Assembly: GCA_029961685.1 (NCBI GenBank)
Contig: JARWKL010000015.1
Span: forward strand, 22,041,220-22,105,219
Source of the DNA: Aristolochia californica
Lineage: Eukaryota > Streptophyta > Magnoliopsida > Piperales > Aristolochiaceae
Length of the DNA stretch: 64,000 bases
Direction: 5' to 3'
The translations under genes and the position numbers were made by a program. Each line of letters starts with the position of its first letter. Position 1 is the first letter of the stretch. Below, in pieces: positions 13,391 through 26,173 of the stretch. Below the pieces are notes generated by a model that had not been told where the DNA came from, did no database searches, and saw only the letters and a program-made list of their open reading frames with translations.

Positions 13391-13719
13391 CTTGTGAGAG
13401 GTCCTTATCTTTTCTAAAAGTTAAAGGAATAGTTGAAAGAGAGAGGTTAAGAGGGTTGGAATCAGAAATGGAAGAAAATTGTCTTCCTCGGATCTCCCCA
13501 ACAAGTCATAGTACTCCATGTTGTTATGTAATGATAGTGTTTTCCCTTTCTTTGAATGTTTTTGGATGTTCTTATTTTGTTTATGACACATCTTCTCACA
13601 CAAACAACTGAACTCTCGAGCTATTAAATTATTTTTTGGATATGCTCATACCCAAAAAGGATATTTATGTTACAATCCCTCCATAAAAAGGTTGTTTGTA
13701 TCAGCTAATGTGACTTTTC

Positions 13720-14050
13720 TTGAGGGGTAACCCTTTTATCCATTGGGTATTACACCACTTATGTTCTCACCTTTTATAGGTTTTTCCAAGCCTATGGTGC
13801 CATTGGAAGATCCACTCGGTTCCAACACAGATAACAATTATCTCCATCCCCCTACTCCATTGGTTGCCCACACTTCTGTGGAATCTATAGATCCTTTTGA
13901 GGTAAGTTCTCCTCTATCTTCACCTGTTGTGTTTGGACCTCCATATGACACCTAGCCTATTCCTATTAGGAAAGAACCACGACCTTGCACTCAACTATCT
14001 ATATCTCATCCTATTCCTAATTTTTTATCCTCTCATTAGTTGTCTTCTAC
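13720..14050 (+). pseudogene. Copia polyprotein linker fragment (between integrase and RT)
   Basis: The plus strand reads a Pro/Ser-rich segment followed, after one stop, by 'PIPIRKEPRPCTQLSISHPI'. A motif of the form RKG.R.CT.HPI lies just before the RT domain in many plant Copia polyproteins. The rest of the element is not seen. Similarity is short, so this is a moderate call. Confidence 0.5.
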
Positions 14051-14139
14051 TTGTTGCACATACCTTCTCTTTCTTCTATACCTCTTCCTACATCTTATCA
14101 AGAGGCCATTAATTTCATAAAATTAACCCAATTATTCAC

Positions 14140-14438
14140 CTTGTGAACTAGGTCAAGTTAAACCTATTTAAATTATGTATAGGCATGAATACAGTGAGAC
14201 AAGGAAACCCATCTAATACAAATTTGGCGAGCTAAGGACAATACAAAGGAACTTCGTGTCAGATTACAAAGGCTCTCCTTGCACAAGACTCTTCTTGTGA
14301 ACTAGGTCAAGTTAAACTTGTTTCAATTATGTATAGGCATGAATACGGTGAGACAGGGAAACACGTCTGATACAAATTTGGCGAGCTAAGGACAATGCAG
14401 AGGAACTTCGTGTCGGACTAGAAAGTCTCTCCTTGCAC
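14140..14438. repeat. two-copy tandem repeat, period 154 bp
   Basis: Copy 1 starts at 14140 and copy 2 at 14294, each beginning 'cttgtgaactaggtcaagtt' and ending near 'ctctccttgcac' (14284 and 14438). The copies differ at several scattered positions, so the duplication is not very recent. No coding capacity is seen. Confidence 0.9.
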
Positions 14439-14739
14439 TATCTCTCCTTATGGAGTTTTATTACATAATTACTGTTTACTTTTTTATAAATAATATGTAT
14501 ACTTTAATTTTATTTTTATTTTTACATGCCAATTACTTGATATAATTGAATTATTACATATAATTATTAAATTTCGTGTATTTTTATTTTTATTATATTC
14601 AATGTTATAAAACCCAACTTATCTCACCAACCCATAAAAGGTAATATTTGTTTTTTCTTTTCTTGAATTTTTTATGACCTCTTATTTCTCTTTATTTTGT
14701 AGCTTGACATTTGTTGGCACCAATGCGAATATCTCCTTA

Positions 14740-15379
14740 AATATAGATTAGATTGACATAAAATTTTCTCATTCTGAAACTAGACTTTGATACCGTTCAT
14801 CCAAGTATAATGTCTTCATAAAATATATTTATTTTAAGAGAGAATCTGATAGATTTTGTTCTCTGTAATATGGCCGAATGGATACTCTTTCTTCTTTGGC
14901 CAGAATGATCATTGAACCTTTTTTATATCCCCCTCTAAAAAAATCAGATTGATAATTGGTTTGATAGGGTAGAAAATAGACTTACAAATATTTCTTTTGA
15001 CATATAAATATCGATATAAATTCTCATTTTTATGGTATAAAATGCCTAAAAAATGAAGCTTTTTGTTGTTGCTTGAACATCTTTTACAGTCTAACCTTTG
15101 CTGTTTCAAATATCGATTTTCCTTTGTAGAAAACTTCAATTACAAGACTTCTTTTTACACTGGAAAGTAGACTCAAAGATATTTTTGTCAATATATAATT
15201 TTAAATATTAAAATCTCAATATGGAGGTCAAAATTCCAAGAAAACAACAAGTACTCGGACTTAAAAGACTGAAAAAATGTATAATACGTACTTAAACTAC
15301 TAGAGATGATATATCAGAAAAGGATCACATGATTTTTGTGGGTTGATCGAGTTATCTCATAGAACCCGTTCTGATACTA
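14740..15379 (-). mobile_element. internal remnant next to a minus-strand LTR
   Basis: Below the LTR at 15380-15660 the minus strand shows a primer-site-like 'ATAGTATCAGAACGGG' at about 15365-15380, in the right place for an initiator-Met tRNA site. Further on is a leader that resembles the one at 13150-13330. No polyprotein frame remains. Confidence 0.45.
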
Positions 15380-15660
15380 TGTTGAATTTCTAAAAAAGAG
15401 AAAAAACTTCACTAAGTTGTTGTAATTTGAGTATATGAGCCTCTATTTATAATAGAATAAAGTAGTAGAGTCTAATTACAATTAAACTACCCTTATCACA
15501 ATTACACCCAAAGTTTAACGCTTAAAGATAAGTCTTAGCATAATTAAATAATTGAACATAAATAAAAGTCTAACATAAAACACTTTTTAACTAAAAATTT
15601 TCTATGAGACTTCCTTCCATTTTGCTCTGTAAGACTTTTTGTTGTAAGAGTCTTGTGAGA
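15380..15660 (-). repeat. relic LTR, minus orientation
   Basis: The reverse complement aligns over its whole length with 26174-26453: both contain 'aagtctta.agagc' near the start, a 'tgtaattg.ga.aagggta' block, 'tattataaata' about 60 bases from the end, and finish in 'aaattcaaca'. A degenerate primer-binding site follows directly on the minus strand. The two copies are in opposite orientation and clearly diverged. The outer (5') edge is approximate. Confidence 0.7.
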
Positions 15661-16009
15661 CTCTATTTATGTTGAAGAAGCAAGAGGTTTTGTGGTAGGC
15701 TCCTTGGGTAAGCGATAAGTATTCTACGAGAACAATGTCGGAGAACCATTCGGGGTAGGGTGCTATGCTAGGGGATGGTCCCTTTTTCTTTTGAGCCACA
15801 ACAAACAATGTTATTAAGTTACATGTGAGAATAGTGTTGATTAATGCATTAACTCTAAAAAATTGTACTTAAGTAATCATAGAGAGGAATTCAATGCTTA
15901 TGATCCAAGCTCTACTAATAAGAAACCAAGATAGGGTGATAGGGTGAGAAGTTCGGCAAATGATGGTGGACTACATGGCGCTTCTTAGCTGATTTGAGGG
16001 AATTAAGTT

Positions 16010-16140
16010 CTCACATATAGGGTAGAGAATGCAGTCACCGATGTCTTTGCCAAAATTGCCTCTGCCGAATATGACTTGTTGAAGAATGGTGTGTCATCGA
16101 GATATCGTTTTCCTAAATTCTCCATTGCAAACTCTATCTA
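16010..16140 (+). pseudogene. possible RNase H tail of a retroelement
   Basis: The reading 'LTYRVENAVTDVFAKIASAE' resembles the end of RNase H domains of plant LINE-type or related proteins (pattern H.yRe.N..AD.lAk.a). It is short, has no flanking support and could be chance. Confidence 0.3.
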
Positions 16141-16144
16141 GGCT

Positions 16145-16865
16145 AAATTGTATTAGGTTTAGTAAATTTCTAGATGTTTTGGCTTAGAAGGAATTGAAGA
16201 TCACTTAAATTTTATTAGATCTCAAAAGTGAAAATTATTCTACATTGCCTTACGATTTGCAAATTCTCATTGTATACATCATAGTTGCTGTAATGCTGTG
16301 TAATAAAACTCACATCTAACCCTTCAATTGAATTGGGTTCAATTGGACCCGGTATTCAATTTGGGTCACATAAGAAGAAAAATTAGGAGAGGGTCAATAC
16401 AACCCCGTTGGTTTGCCAGTTTAATTGGTAAGCTGGGTAAATTGGCTCTCAGTCAGCTAGGTTTCTCTCTTCCAATTTTGTATTTTATAAATTGACATCA
16501 TAGTGATGTATTGGTTTGATCGATGGTCTAAAACGGTTCATTAGCTAAAATTGGGAGCTCTGAACCCTTACCAGGTGGACCGGCCCAGGCCATCTGGTCT
16601 TGATGAGCTGTTTCGCCTCTTCATCCTAATCACTACAAGCTGGGCCCGCAATCTAGGATCAGCTGACTCTTGACCTGGTTCTTCTGTAATTTTCTCGCTT
16701 CCAATAACGAGATTTAACCCATCAAACTCGAACGGGCGGCTGCGATAGTTCACATTAAAAAGAGGACATATCCATAGACGATTGTTGCGGGTTTCGTTCA
16801 AAGTGCGATAGCAGCTGTTGGATTGAATCGACTTTCTGCCAGTTGCTCGATTTTTAACCGCGGGA
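16145..16865. other. intergenic sequence upstream of the 14-3-3 gene
   Basis: No gene is recognised. The 16320-16560 part has repeat-like text ('gaattgggttcaattgg' and similar). The last few hundred bases must contain the 14-3-3 promoter. Confidence 0.5.
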
Positions 16866-16870
16866 TTTCC

Positions 16871-16878
16871 TATATAAA
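16871..16878 (+). promoter_or_regulatory. TATA box of the 14-3-3 gene
   Basis: 'TATATAAA' lies 125 bp upstream of the 14-3-3 start codon at 17003. A transcription start about 30 bp downstream would give a leader of roughly 95-100 nt, which is pyrimidine-rich (16920-16975) as in many plant leaders. Confidence 0.65.
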
Positions 16879-17002
16879 CCCGCTTTCGACATTTGCGGAT
16901 CTTTTATTTTATTTTGCGTTCCTCTCCCATTTCTTACCCCCGTTTCTTCTTGTTTTTTTCTTCCTTTTCTTCTCTGCGGATTTCGAGTGCTTCCATCTCT
17001 AG

Positions 17003-20000
17003 ATGTCGACGGAGAAGGAGAGAGAGAACCATGTCTACATGGCGAAGCTATCCGAGCAGGCCGAGCGTTACGACGGTGAGGCTCTGGTCCACGTTCTCTG
17101 TGTTGATAGGTTGCTTGCTGGCATTTCTTTCGATTTTATTTTGAGAAAAAAAAGGTCGGGGTTGCTTGAAATCGTATTTTCTGGGATCGGATAGTTCATG
17201 ATCGTATTCTCTATTTGCTGGCTCTTGTTTTTCGAATGATGTGGAGACGAATGCCGGCTGATCTTTCGCCTTCTCGCTCACTTTGCTTTGATTCGTCAAT
17301 TATTTACTGATTATGACCTATGCTGAGAATACTTTTATTGCTGTTTCGATTATAACCTTGCTAAGTGGTGTGAACGTGAAGTGATCGATCTACATTTTCC
17401 TATTTATTACACTTTCTAAAGTTGCTGTGGTTTCATCTGACGATTTGTAAGCGTGTTTTGACCCTGATGAAATGCATGGTTCATGTTTAAGTTGACGATC
17501 TGCTGCATTTGGGCATGCATTTAATCCTACTGGCATGATTTGATTCATTTGTTCGCTCTATTCTTTTGTTGACTTGATAAAGTACTTTTTTCATGATGTA
17601 TCTGAAGATATAAACTCTAGCAAAGCACCGGTCAGATTCATAGAAATGTCAGTTTCATGTTGTTATTTAGGTCACTAGTGGAGTCTGCGCTTATCTTTAT
17701 TTTACTAAAACTGCTTTAATAACGGTTGTGATTTTGAAGATTTTCCTTCTTTTCTCTTTCAGTTTCGAGGTAAAGATTTCCTACTTTCTAAGCTAGATGA
17801 TCTTTTCTTTTTGTGATTCATAGTTCTCATTTTTCCACCTTCATAATGGAAAAGACACTAGAGAACATTTACTTCTTCTTGCTTGGTTTTATTCTCTTTT
17901 TATGAGTTCTTACCATGACTTTACACAATTCAGGTTTGGCACTCTTTTCTGCAAGCCACATTTCTAGTTTTTAATTTTTATATGTATTTTAGGTTGTGTT
18001 TGGAAAGTTTCATTTCTTTTGCTTTTGGCTGTTATCACTTTTATTGATTCTTTCTTTAGTTTCAAACATCCATTCTTATTCAAGAAAAAAAGAGTTTCTT
18101 ATTTTATTGTTTAGTTATATATGAAATCATGGTGTCCATATTTTGTAGATTTTGGTTTTCAAATTCTCTCCGCAAATTAGCTTAGTTTATTCTATGTCAT
18201 ATTAAAGATGTTCTTTAGCTAGTCAATACATACGGCACTGCAGCCCAATTGTGGAGCCACTACGATCTGTTTATTGGCAGACACTTATTTAATTGTCAAA
18301 ACCTGTAAATCCTCTGTTAGCATTTGTATGACCTTATTATAAAGCTTAAATTGCTTCTGTTCATTTATTCTGTCTACTGCGCTGCAGTTTTAATAAGCTT
18401 TGAGGTATCACTCCTTAGCTATTTAGTGGATTTGGTGGATTCAACTACTTGCACTCAACTATACCATGGAAGTACTAAATGTTGCCAGCAGCAAATGTTG
18501 CAAAACACTACCATTTTGGTTTTTATTTTTAAAAATGTTTTGTTGTTTCCCTGTATTTGCACCTTTTATGTAGTCAAACTAAATGAGTTCCTTTAGTTTC
18601 TTTTAGAGGAAATGATAAAAACTGCTCAATTTTTCCATTTTGATAAGGTGGTTCTCTTCTCATCATCTTTGTAAGGCTATTTGAAATGTTGAAAAGTTTT
18701 TAGATTGATATGCTGTCACCTGGATTTGATTGTTTGCTAGCATTGTGTTTTTGGTTGCTGCGCAAGTATTCTTTCAGTTATTCTATGTGCAATTTTGAGG
18801 ATTTTTATTGTGTCGGAGTCTTGCCAGTGTGCTGTATTTGCATAGATGTTTCACTGCATTTGGTGCTAAGGTGCATGTTTTGAACATAAAATGTAATTGA
18901 CGGGTCTTTAGTTTAGGTAAATTGTGTATCCTACAGAGTGAGATTTGGCATATTTGTTGAAGGAAGCCCTCAATATTTGATAAGTCTTTTGAGGGTTTTT
19001 TTGGGTCTTTTGATACTCATTTGACACCTGCAGGTGGGTTAACTTTAAGAAGACAGTTGACATGGTTGCATTGTTGCTATCTGCTTGTTATTATTCACTG
19101 GAAAAAACATTACGTCACCCTCCATATCTGCATTGGAACTTTCTATACAGTAGCTCTTGTGATGGAGTGCTATGCTTTTGTATTCAAAATTGTATACTAT
19201 CTTGATTCATTTATATATTAGTTTACTCTCCCCTACCTTGTTTTAATTCCTCTTTTTTATTATTTGAGATCTCTTGGTTGCAGTCAGATTTCCTTTACCT
19301 TTTCATCACTTGTTTTTTTTGTGTGATGATTTAGAGATGGTGGAAAGCATGAAAAAAGTGGCAAAGCTTGATCTGGAACTGACTGTTGAAGAGCGGAATC
19401 TTCTCTCTGTGGGTTACAAGAATGTTATTGGGGCACGCCGGGCATCGTGGCGCATCATGTCATCAATTGAGCAGAAAGAGGAGTCTAAGGGAAATGAGCA
19501 AAATGTGAAGCTGATCAAGTCCTACCGCCAGAAGGTGGAGGAGGAGCTCTCAAAGATCTGCCATGATATCTTGACCATCATTGATGAACATTTGATCCCT
19601 TCATCCAGCACTGGTGAATCAACTGTTTTCTACTACAAGATGTAAGTATTATCTGAAAATAATCCTTGTTGTTGCAAAGAATGACCATGTCCTTTTTATT
19701 ATTGTTTTTTGTCAGTTACCTGTTCAGAGTGAATGGATTCTCAAGAACTGTTTCGTTCTTCCTCACAACATTTGGATTAATAATATTGATAAAGAGACTG
19801 TTAGAGGCAAACTGTGCCTGACAGTACTTGTTTCATTAACTAGTTTTTCTTCAAAGATTTTGATAGAATGATACCTGAAGTGGTGGAAAACATGTAAACA
19901 AAACACAGCCAATCAGCTGTACTGGAGCAAATGGCTTGGATAGGTTGATATAGATTTCCTGTAATTTTCTTTGAAAATGCTTATAGAAAATTTGATCTGT

Positions 20001-22287
20001 GACTCTTCACCAAAAACAAAAACAAAAAAAGACATCACAAATGGTTGGTACTTAAGCAGTTCTTCTTAAAGATGATACATGAAATGCAAGATAACATTAT
20101 TACTGGCAGAAGACAGGATAAATGGGGGAAAAAAGGAGTTCTTGTGCAATATTCTATTATTTTCTCTAGGAAAGGCGTCAGTGGTATCTGCAGAAGAAGC
20201 AACTAGTAAGAGCATTAAATGGTCAATCATGGTAGTATTTTGGCCTGACTACAACCAAACTGGACAACAATAGGTTTTTTGGGCCTGACTGCAACCAAAC
20301 TGGGCAATTGGTTTTTATATCTGAGTTCAATTTTAATGACAGTCTGGGTTCCAGTTCAGAAAAGTGCTAGATATTACTTCTCCACATGTCAGATGTTGAA
20401 TGTCAAACCAATCAGTTGAAAGCACAGCCCTCTGACTGAGCTACTGAGGAAGACATTTCTTAAGAAAGCTGACTCTCATTCTTTATACTATCCTAAAATG
20501 AGAAATTGTGGAAGAACTGTTTGTGTGTATTTCCACTATTTTGACTTCTCTTATGCTTATAAATTACTTCCTCTGTTTGACTGCAACTTATCCTTCTGTG
20601 TATAGTTGTGGAATTGAACATCCAAATATGCTGCTTAATAATGCTTACTGAATTATCATCTAGATTAGAGATTGTTGAACTGTGGATGTTTTCAAATGGT
20701 TATTAGTTACATAGGAATGCTTATATGCATTTGCAGAACATATTGCTACTGTTAAACGAAGATATGTTGTGCATATTTAGTTAATTGGTCATTCAGATAT
20801 GAGGTGAAGCAAGACATTGCTCTGGCTTTGTTCTTGTACTTGGTATTAAAAATGACATGATTGTGATCTTGTTTGATTAATATTGCTTATGCTTCTGAAC
20901 AAACTTTATAAAGTTGCTTTGAAAGTAGTGTTTACTTTTTTCAGTAGCACATAGACAAAATACCAGAAGGAAACAAGGAAATGTATTCAATATATTGCTT
21001 GAAGATTGCAAATATGTTTTATAACAATGACCAGAAAATTAAATAAAGAGGAGGAAGGAGGGGAGGAAGGGCATTTACATCGCCTGTGTCTTCTCTTAGA
21101 ATATCCATTGTTCTCATTTATGTCATCTACATACTAAATGCAGGAAAGGGGATTATTATCGGTACTTAGCGGAGTTTAAGACTGACCAAGAAAGGAAAGA
21201 AGCTGCAGATCAGTCATTGAAAGGTTACCAGGCAAGTGGTCACTAAAATGCGTGCTGAATTCTTTTCTGGTTAGTATGTCTGGTAACACCTGTTCTGTTA
21301 CTTCCTCCTAGGCGGCCTCAAACACTGCAAGCACAGATCTTCCATCAACACATCCTATCCGTCTTGGTCTTGCATTGAACTTCTCTGTGTTTTACTATGA
21401 AATTATGAATTCCCCTGAGAGGTAATTTTGATATCTCAGATTGTCATTTATGAATGAAAGAAAGAAAATTTCTCATATGATGTGACTTTACAGGGCTTGT
21501 CATTTGGCCAAGCAAGCGTTTGATGAGGCCATAGCTGAACTAGACACATTGAGTGAAGAGTCCTACAAGGATAGCACCTTGATCATGCAGTTGCTGAGAG
21601 ACAATCTCACCCTGTGGACCTCTGATTTGCCTGAAGATGGAGGTATCAATTTAATTTTATTTTCGAATAATTTGTAAAGATGAGGAAAATGAGACCCTTA
21701 TGAAATTGCATTTTTCAAAAAATTAAAATTAAAATTGAAGAGGATAGGAGAGATACAAGATAACTAGAGAGAAGAAAAAAAAGCAACAATGGATAAAACA
21801 TTAAAAAATGAAATATCACTTTTTATGGAACCTAAAGAGTTGGATGGATTTAGAAATTTTACTTCAAGATTACTAAAGAAACATTAAGGTCATTGCTGGA
21901 TACAGGAGGAAGTGACAAGCTTTCTCTTTAAAAAGTGAGTAGTTGTTCATGATTCAGCAGCATTCTCATCTTATCTGTCAAAAATGACTTAGCCCATTGA
22001 TGTAAATGGAAGGCTTGTCAAGTGGCAACATGCCATTCCCTTGCCAAATGGAAAAAGGATGATAGCACGATCATTTATCTCTTTGCACGAGAAAATAAAA
22101 AACATCTCTGACACGATGGAATTTTTTTGGGGAATTTTTCAGGTGAAGAAGGATTCAAGGGAGAGGAGGTCAAAGCCGCTGAGCCTGAGGTAATTCATTT
22201 TTTTGCCCTGAACTTTAGATTTGTATTTGCGTTTAATTTGTCAACCTGACGTTAACAACTCAATTCTATGGTATTTTGTAGCAATGA
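17003..22287 (+). CDS. 14-3-3 protein, epsilon group (iota/GRF12-like)
   Basis: Seven coding exons: 17003-17075, 19335-19641, 21144-21231, 21312-21421, 21494-21642, 22143-22189, 22282-22287; 780 nt, 259 aa, normal for the family. Signatures include '[20 protein letters not shown]' (14-3-3 signature 1, with the Lys and Arg of the phosphopeptide groove), '[10 protein letters not shown]' (the groove Arg-Tyr pair) and '[20 protein letters not shown]' (signature 2). 14-3-3 dimers bind phosphoserine/threonine motifs of client proteins such as H+-ATPase, nitrate reductase and transcription factors. The seven-exon structure and '[10 protein letters not shown]'-type region fit the plant epsilon group, and the closest remembered form is iota. 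The intron after exon 3 has a GC donor (CAG|GCAAGT). The last exon codes only Gln-stop. Intron 1 is long (2.26 kb). Confidence 0.95.
17076..19334 (+). other. large first intron of the 14-3-3 gene
   Basis: Donor GT at 17076-17077 and acceptor AG at 19333-19334. It is T-rich throughout, with no recognisable repeat or nested gene; all open frames in it are short and unsupported. Confidence 0.85.
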
Positions 22288-22925
22288 AGAGCAGTTTGGA
22301 GCCAGTCTATCGCATTGCCAGTGATGTTGCTGGACTATCCATTGTTTTTGCCCCCTGTAGCTGGTGTTTTTCTGTTGTTTGTGACACAAGATGGCTTCTT
22401 GGCATCTTCCTTTACCTCTTTTGTTGTTTTTCAGTTTCTTTTTTCTTTTCCTCTTCTAGTTTTCCTTTTAATGTTAATGGAGGTGAAAAGCATTCTCTTT
22501 ATGTCTGCGTTTAGGATAGAAAACAAGTGGGGAGGTTGCAGGTGCGTCTTTTTTTTTTTTTCTTATGTTATTTTCTGTCACCTTCCTCAGAACTCTTTTG
22601 CCGTAGAATATCTTTTACTCACTCAATATAATCCTCTACTATTGTTAAATTAAATTCCAACTGGTACCTGTAGTCTCTATGTGGTTTTAATGTTAAAGAT
22701 GATGTAGAGGCAATGAGTTGTGGCATTCTTTCAAAAATATTACTCAAAATTCGAGATAGTACTCATCGTAGCATCTAAGTCAATTCAGTTCTCTTTACTA
22801 GCCCAAGACAGGGTCACGAGCAGCTTAGCGTGAAGGCACATGCGAAGAATGCCTGTGCTTTTAATACCCAGTATAAGAAAAAAACGCTTTCGGGTGGATG
22901 GGACGGAGAGTTGATTCCTGCGGTG
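22288..22925 (+). other. 3' UTR of the 14-3-3 gene and downstream spacer
   Basis: The transcript continues after the TGA; an AT-rich stretch near 22600-22660 is a plausible 3' end. No gene is seen. Two overlapping open frames at 22221-22653 lie on the intron-exon boundary and have no family similarity. Confidence 0.5.
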
Positions 22926-23220
22926 AGAGACCACCAGGGGTCATAGTGATGTAGGTTTTGGAGCAAGTGAGACCAAGATCAAGCAGTAGGGTTCTGCTGT
23001 AGTTAACTGATCAAATATCAGTAGTCTGACGTAGTTGGTGTTTTTTGGGCTTTCCAGGCAGTTTCGCGGACTGAGACCACCAGGGGTCATAGTCATGTAG
23101 GTTTTGGAGCAAGTGAGACCAAGATCAATCAGTAGGGTTCTGCTGTAGTTAACTGATCAAATATCAGTAGTCTGACGTAGTTGGTGTTTTCTGGGCTTTC
23201 CAGGCAGTTTCGCGGACTGA
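22926..23220. repeat. two-copy tandem duplication, period 147 bp
   Basis: Copies 22926-23072 and 23073-23220, both starting 'gagaccaccaggggtcatag' and running to 'gtttcgcggactga', differ at only a few positions by eye. Both are more GC-rich than the surroundings. No open frame spans them, and no tRNA or other RNA fold was recognised. Confidence 0.95.
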
Positions 23221-26170
23221 GGAGCCCGGCACTTGTTTCGATACATGGGTACTGTCGCCACTTGTATGACCGTCACGTTAAAACAAAAAACAGAGAATCA
23301 GTTAAGGGACGTGAACAGTGCTCTAAAGTTTACTTTTTTCCGAAACTTCCAAATCAGATAGGAGTAATTCTGGAACGTACCGTAACTTTACCCGAGCTTT
23401 TAGGCATGGGAGAGTTTTTTCTTCTTTTAAATATTTGACATGTTTAAAAGCCTAGTTCACGTGCTTGCCTTTCGCCTCATTCTCCCTTGCTGTGTCAAGG
23501 GTGCTTTTGAGTTCTTGGTGGTCAAATTCAAGAATTAAAAAGAACAGTTAAAGAGATCGCCCACTCTCCCGTATTCCCGGCCAAAATTACTGAAATCGGC
23601 CTCATCAATCATCAGGGAAATCACAGTAGCTATCAAATACGTTGACAGAAGATGACATGACTCTCATGACAGCCCGTACTCACCAATGCTCACTCCATTA
23701 TGTCAGTACGAGGTTCCCACTTTTCATTTATGTATAAAATGACAGTAATTCCAAGTCAGAAACATCTTTTATACTTGCTTTGGAATGTTTAAAGTAACGG
23801 GTACAAGCGACAAGCTTCCATTTATATGCTTTTGTTCCCGTTTCCACACATTCTCGGATAAACAATTACAGAGCATCAAAGAAATTTTTGTTGCAAGGAA
23901 AAAGAGGAAGAGGACAGAGATAGGCTTAGCAGCTTTTAGACTATTAGTTAATATACGCACGAGAACGATCGAGTAAGCTTTCCTGTTTGTTTCTTCTTCT
24001 CCCTTTAAAATTTCACTCCTGAATGAATACTTTTCTTTAATATTTTGACCACCATCAATGCCTTTTAAAACTGAGAAAAGAAGGGGAGTGAGAGAGAGAG
24101 AATAAGCTTGACAATGATGCCGATGATAGTTACAGGTGATTGTTATACCCAAGATGTGGATTGTGAAATGCACCTTAAGAGCTTGAGAGTGACTAATCGA
24201 AATCCAAATAAAATTCTCAAGTGAGAAAAGTTTAACAAGTGGTTGATTATTCACAGACTTCATCTTCTCATCCTCTCTTTTGAACTCTGTTCAATATGCC
24301 CAAAAAGATTAGAGAATCACAGGGAAACTGACACATCTGATTAGAAAATTATGCAATACTCCAAGGCATCCATAGTTTAGTGCTTAGAAGAAGGAACTAG
24401 TAAAAAAATAATCCAGTGATTTCATTCTTACATATGCATTCACATTCGTTGAATTTCAGTTCAATTGGAAATAATTTCTTTGAAACTTGAACACTAAACA
24501 ACTTGGTTTTCGGCCAACGGTGGTTCGAGTTAGAATTGATTACTCTTTTGTGTAGATTTATGTGCATGATTTTTGTTTCATAAAACCATTGTTGCCATTT
24601 TGTTTTTGTTTTTTTTTTTCTTCTTCATCGAAACATATATACATACAAACCAATTGTTATATTCTACTCAATGCTTTTCTAGATGATTTTAAAGTTCTAA
24701 ATTTAAACTTAGATTGTAAATGAAGCAATGTTAAATTAATCGAATTTATGTAGTCAAGACAACCAGACGAGTTTCAAGGTAAAAATTAATGTTGCATGTA
24801 AGAATCTAAGACAACTTCAATTATGTATAATTTTTTTAATTATAGACAACACATATTAAAATTTCGAATATGAATAAATGATCCATTTTTTTCTTTTACT
24901 AAATGTTTTTGTATGTTGTTTTTCACTTTTGTTATGTTTTCCATCTTCGAATGGGGAAGATTGGCATCATGCCTCCATCGTTTCATACTGGCCTTTCTAC
25001 CGATACTTTTGGATTTACTTTTTATTATTACTTTTCTCTTCAAATTTTAGTTTTACTTCAATGTTTAGATTTTTAATTTTGATAAAAAAATAAATTAATT
25101 TAGTTTGTTCTATTTTATAATGTAAGGCCATCACTTTATCATCATAATAGTATCGATATCAAAAGATCCTTATCATCAAAATCTCTTTATTTTGTTAGCA
25201 CTCAAAAAGAAATCTATAAAACTTACCATCACATAATGGATCGAGAAAAACAAGTTAATAGATAACTTCATTACAATCTCATGCAAAATAATTTAAAACA
25301 TAACTCAAAATAAAATTATAAACAATTAAAATAAAAATAAAACAAGAAATTTGATTCTAGGAAATTGGACTAAGTTATAGAATAGTACTAATGATTTATA
25401 TTCAATTAAAAATTAATCATGTAGACATGTTAGATAATTATTACTAATGAACTAGTTAATAGATCTCTTAGTTGTTCAGTTCTAAGAATTGTGAATAGTT
25501 AGTAGCTCACAATTAGTTGGTCACCTTCTATGACTTACTAATCGTTAGGCCCCACTAATCCAATAGCTTTAGCAAGATGTATAAATGATCCAATCAGTAG
25601 GTCACAATTACAATCAATTAACCATGGTAAGTTCGTTTTTTTTTTTTTTTTTTTTTTTTATGGATTTGTTTTAGTTTTGTTTAGGACTTATAGACTGTTC
25701 TATTATATATGAATTTCACTTTCACTCCACATTTGCATCTATCATATGTTAGTTATACTTTGTATATTTTTCACTTTTTCTCTTCGGCGAAAATGGAAGG
25801 CGATGTGTTCTACAAGGGTGGACAAGACCTCATTGTGTCATTTCATTCCTCCTTACTCCCCTACTTCTTACGAAGAAAAAGGGAAAGGGAAGTTAAAAAA
25901 TTAAATGATTTCACTTTTTATGTATTATTTTTAGCGTAAACAACAATATTATATAGCATGATTAGACACATCTTATATGTCAATTAAATGATAAATTCCT
26001 CTTAAATCACATATTCTTACATTGTATTGGAGCATAAGAGTATGTTTAGTTTGGAAGTTAAAAATTCTTTTAAGTTGTGTATATTTTTATGATATGTTAA
26101 TTGGATAAATAACCATAAAAATAAAATTTATTGCATCTAAGAACTTTGTTGAAGAGCAAATATGGAGGAG
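23221..26170. other. gene-free AT-rich intergenic sequence
   Basis: I see no supported gene, RNA or intact element. It has a long T-run at about 25637-25660 and several short open frames on both strands without family similarity or splice context. Confidence 0.5.
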
Positions 26171-26173
26171 TCT

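Noticed and set aside
22801..23220. Possible tRNA or small RNA in the GC-richer block with the 147-bp repeats
   Set aside because: No T-loop (GGTTCGA-type) or cloverleaf could be found on either strand.
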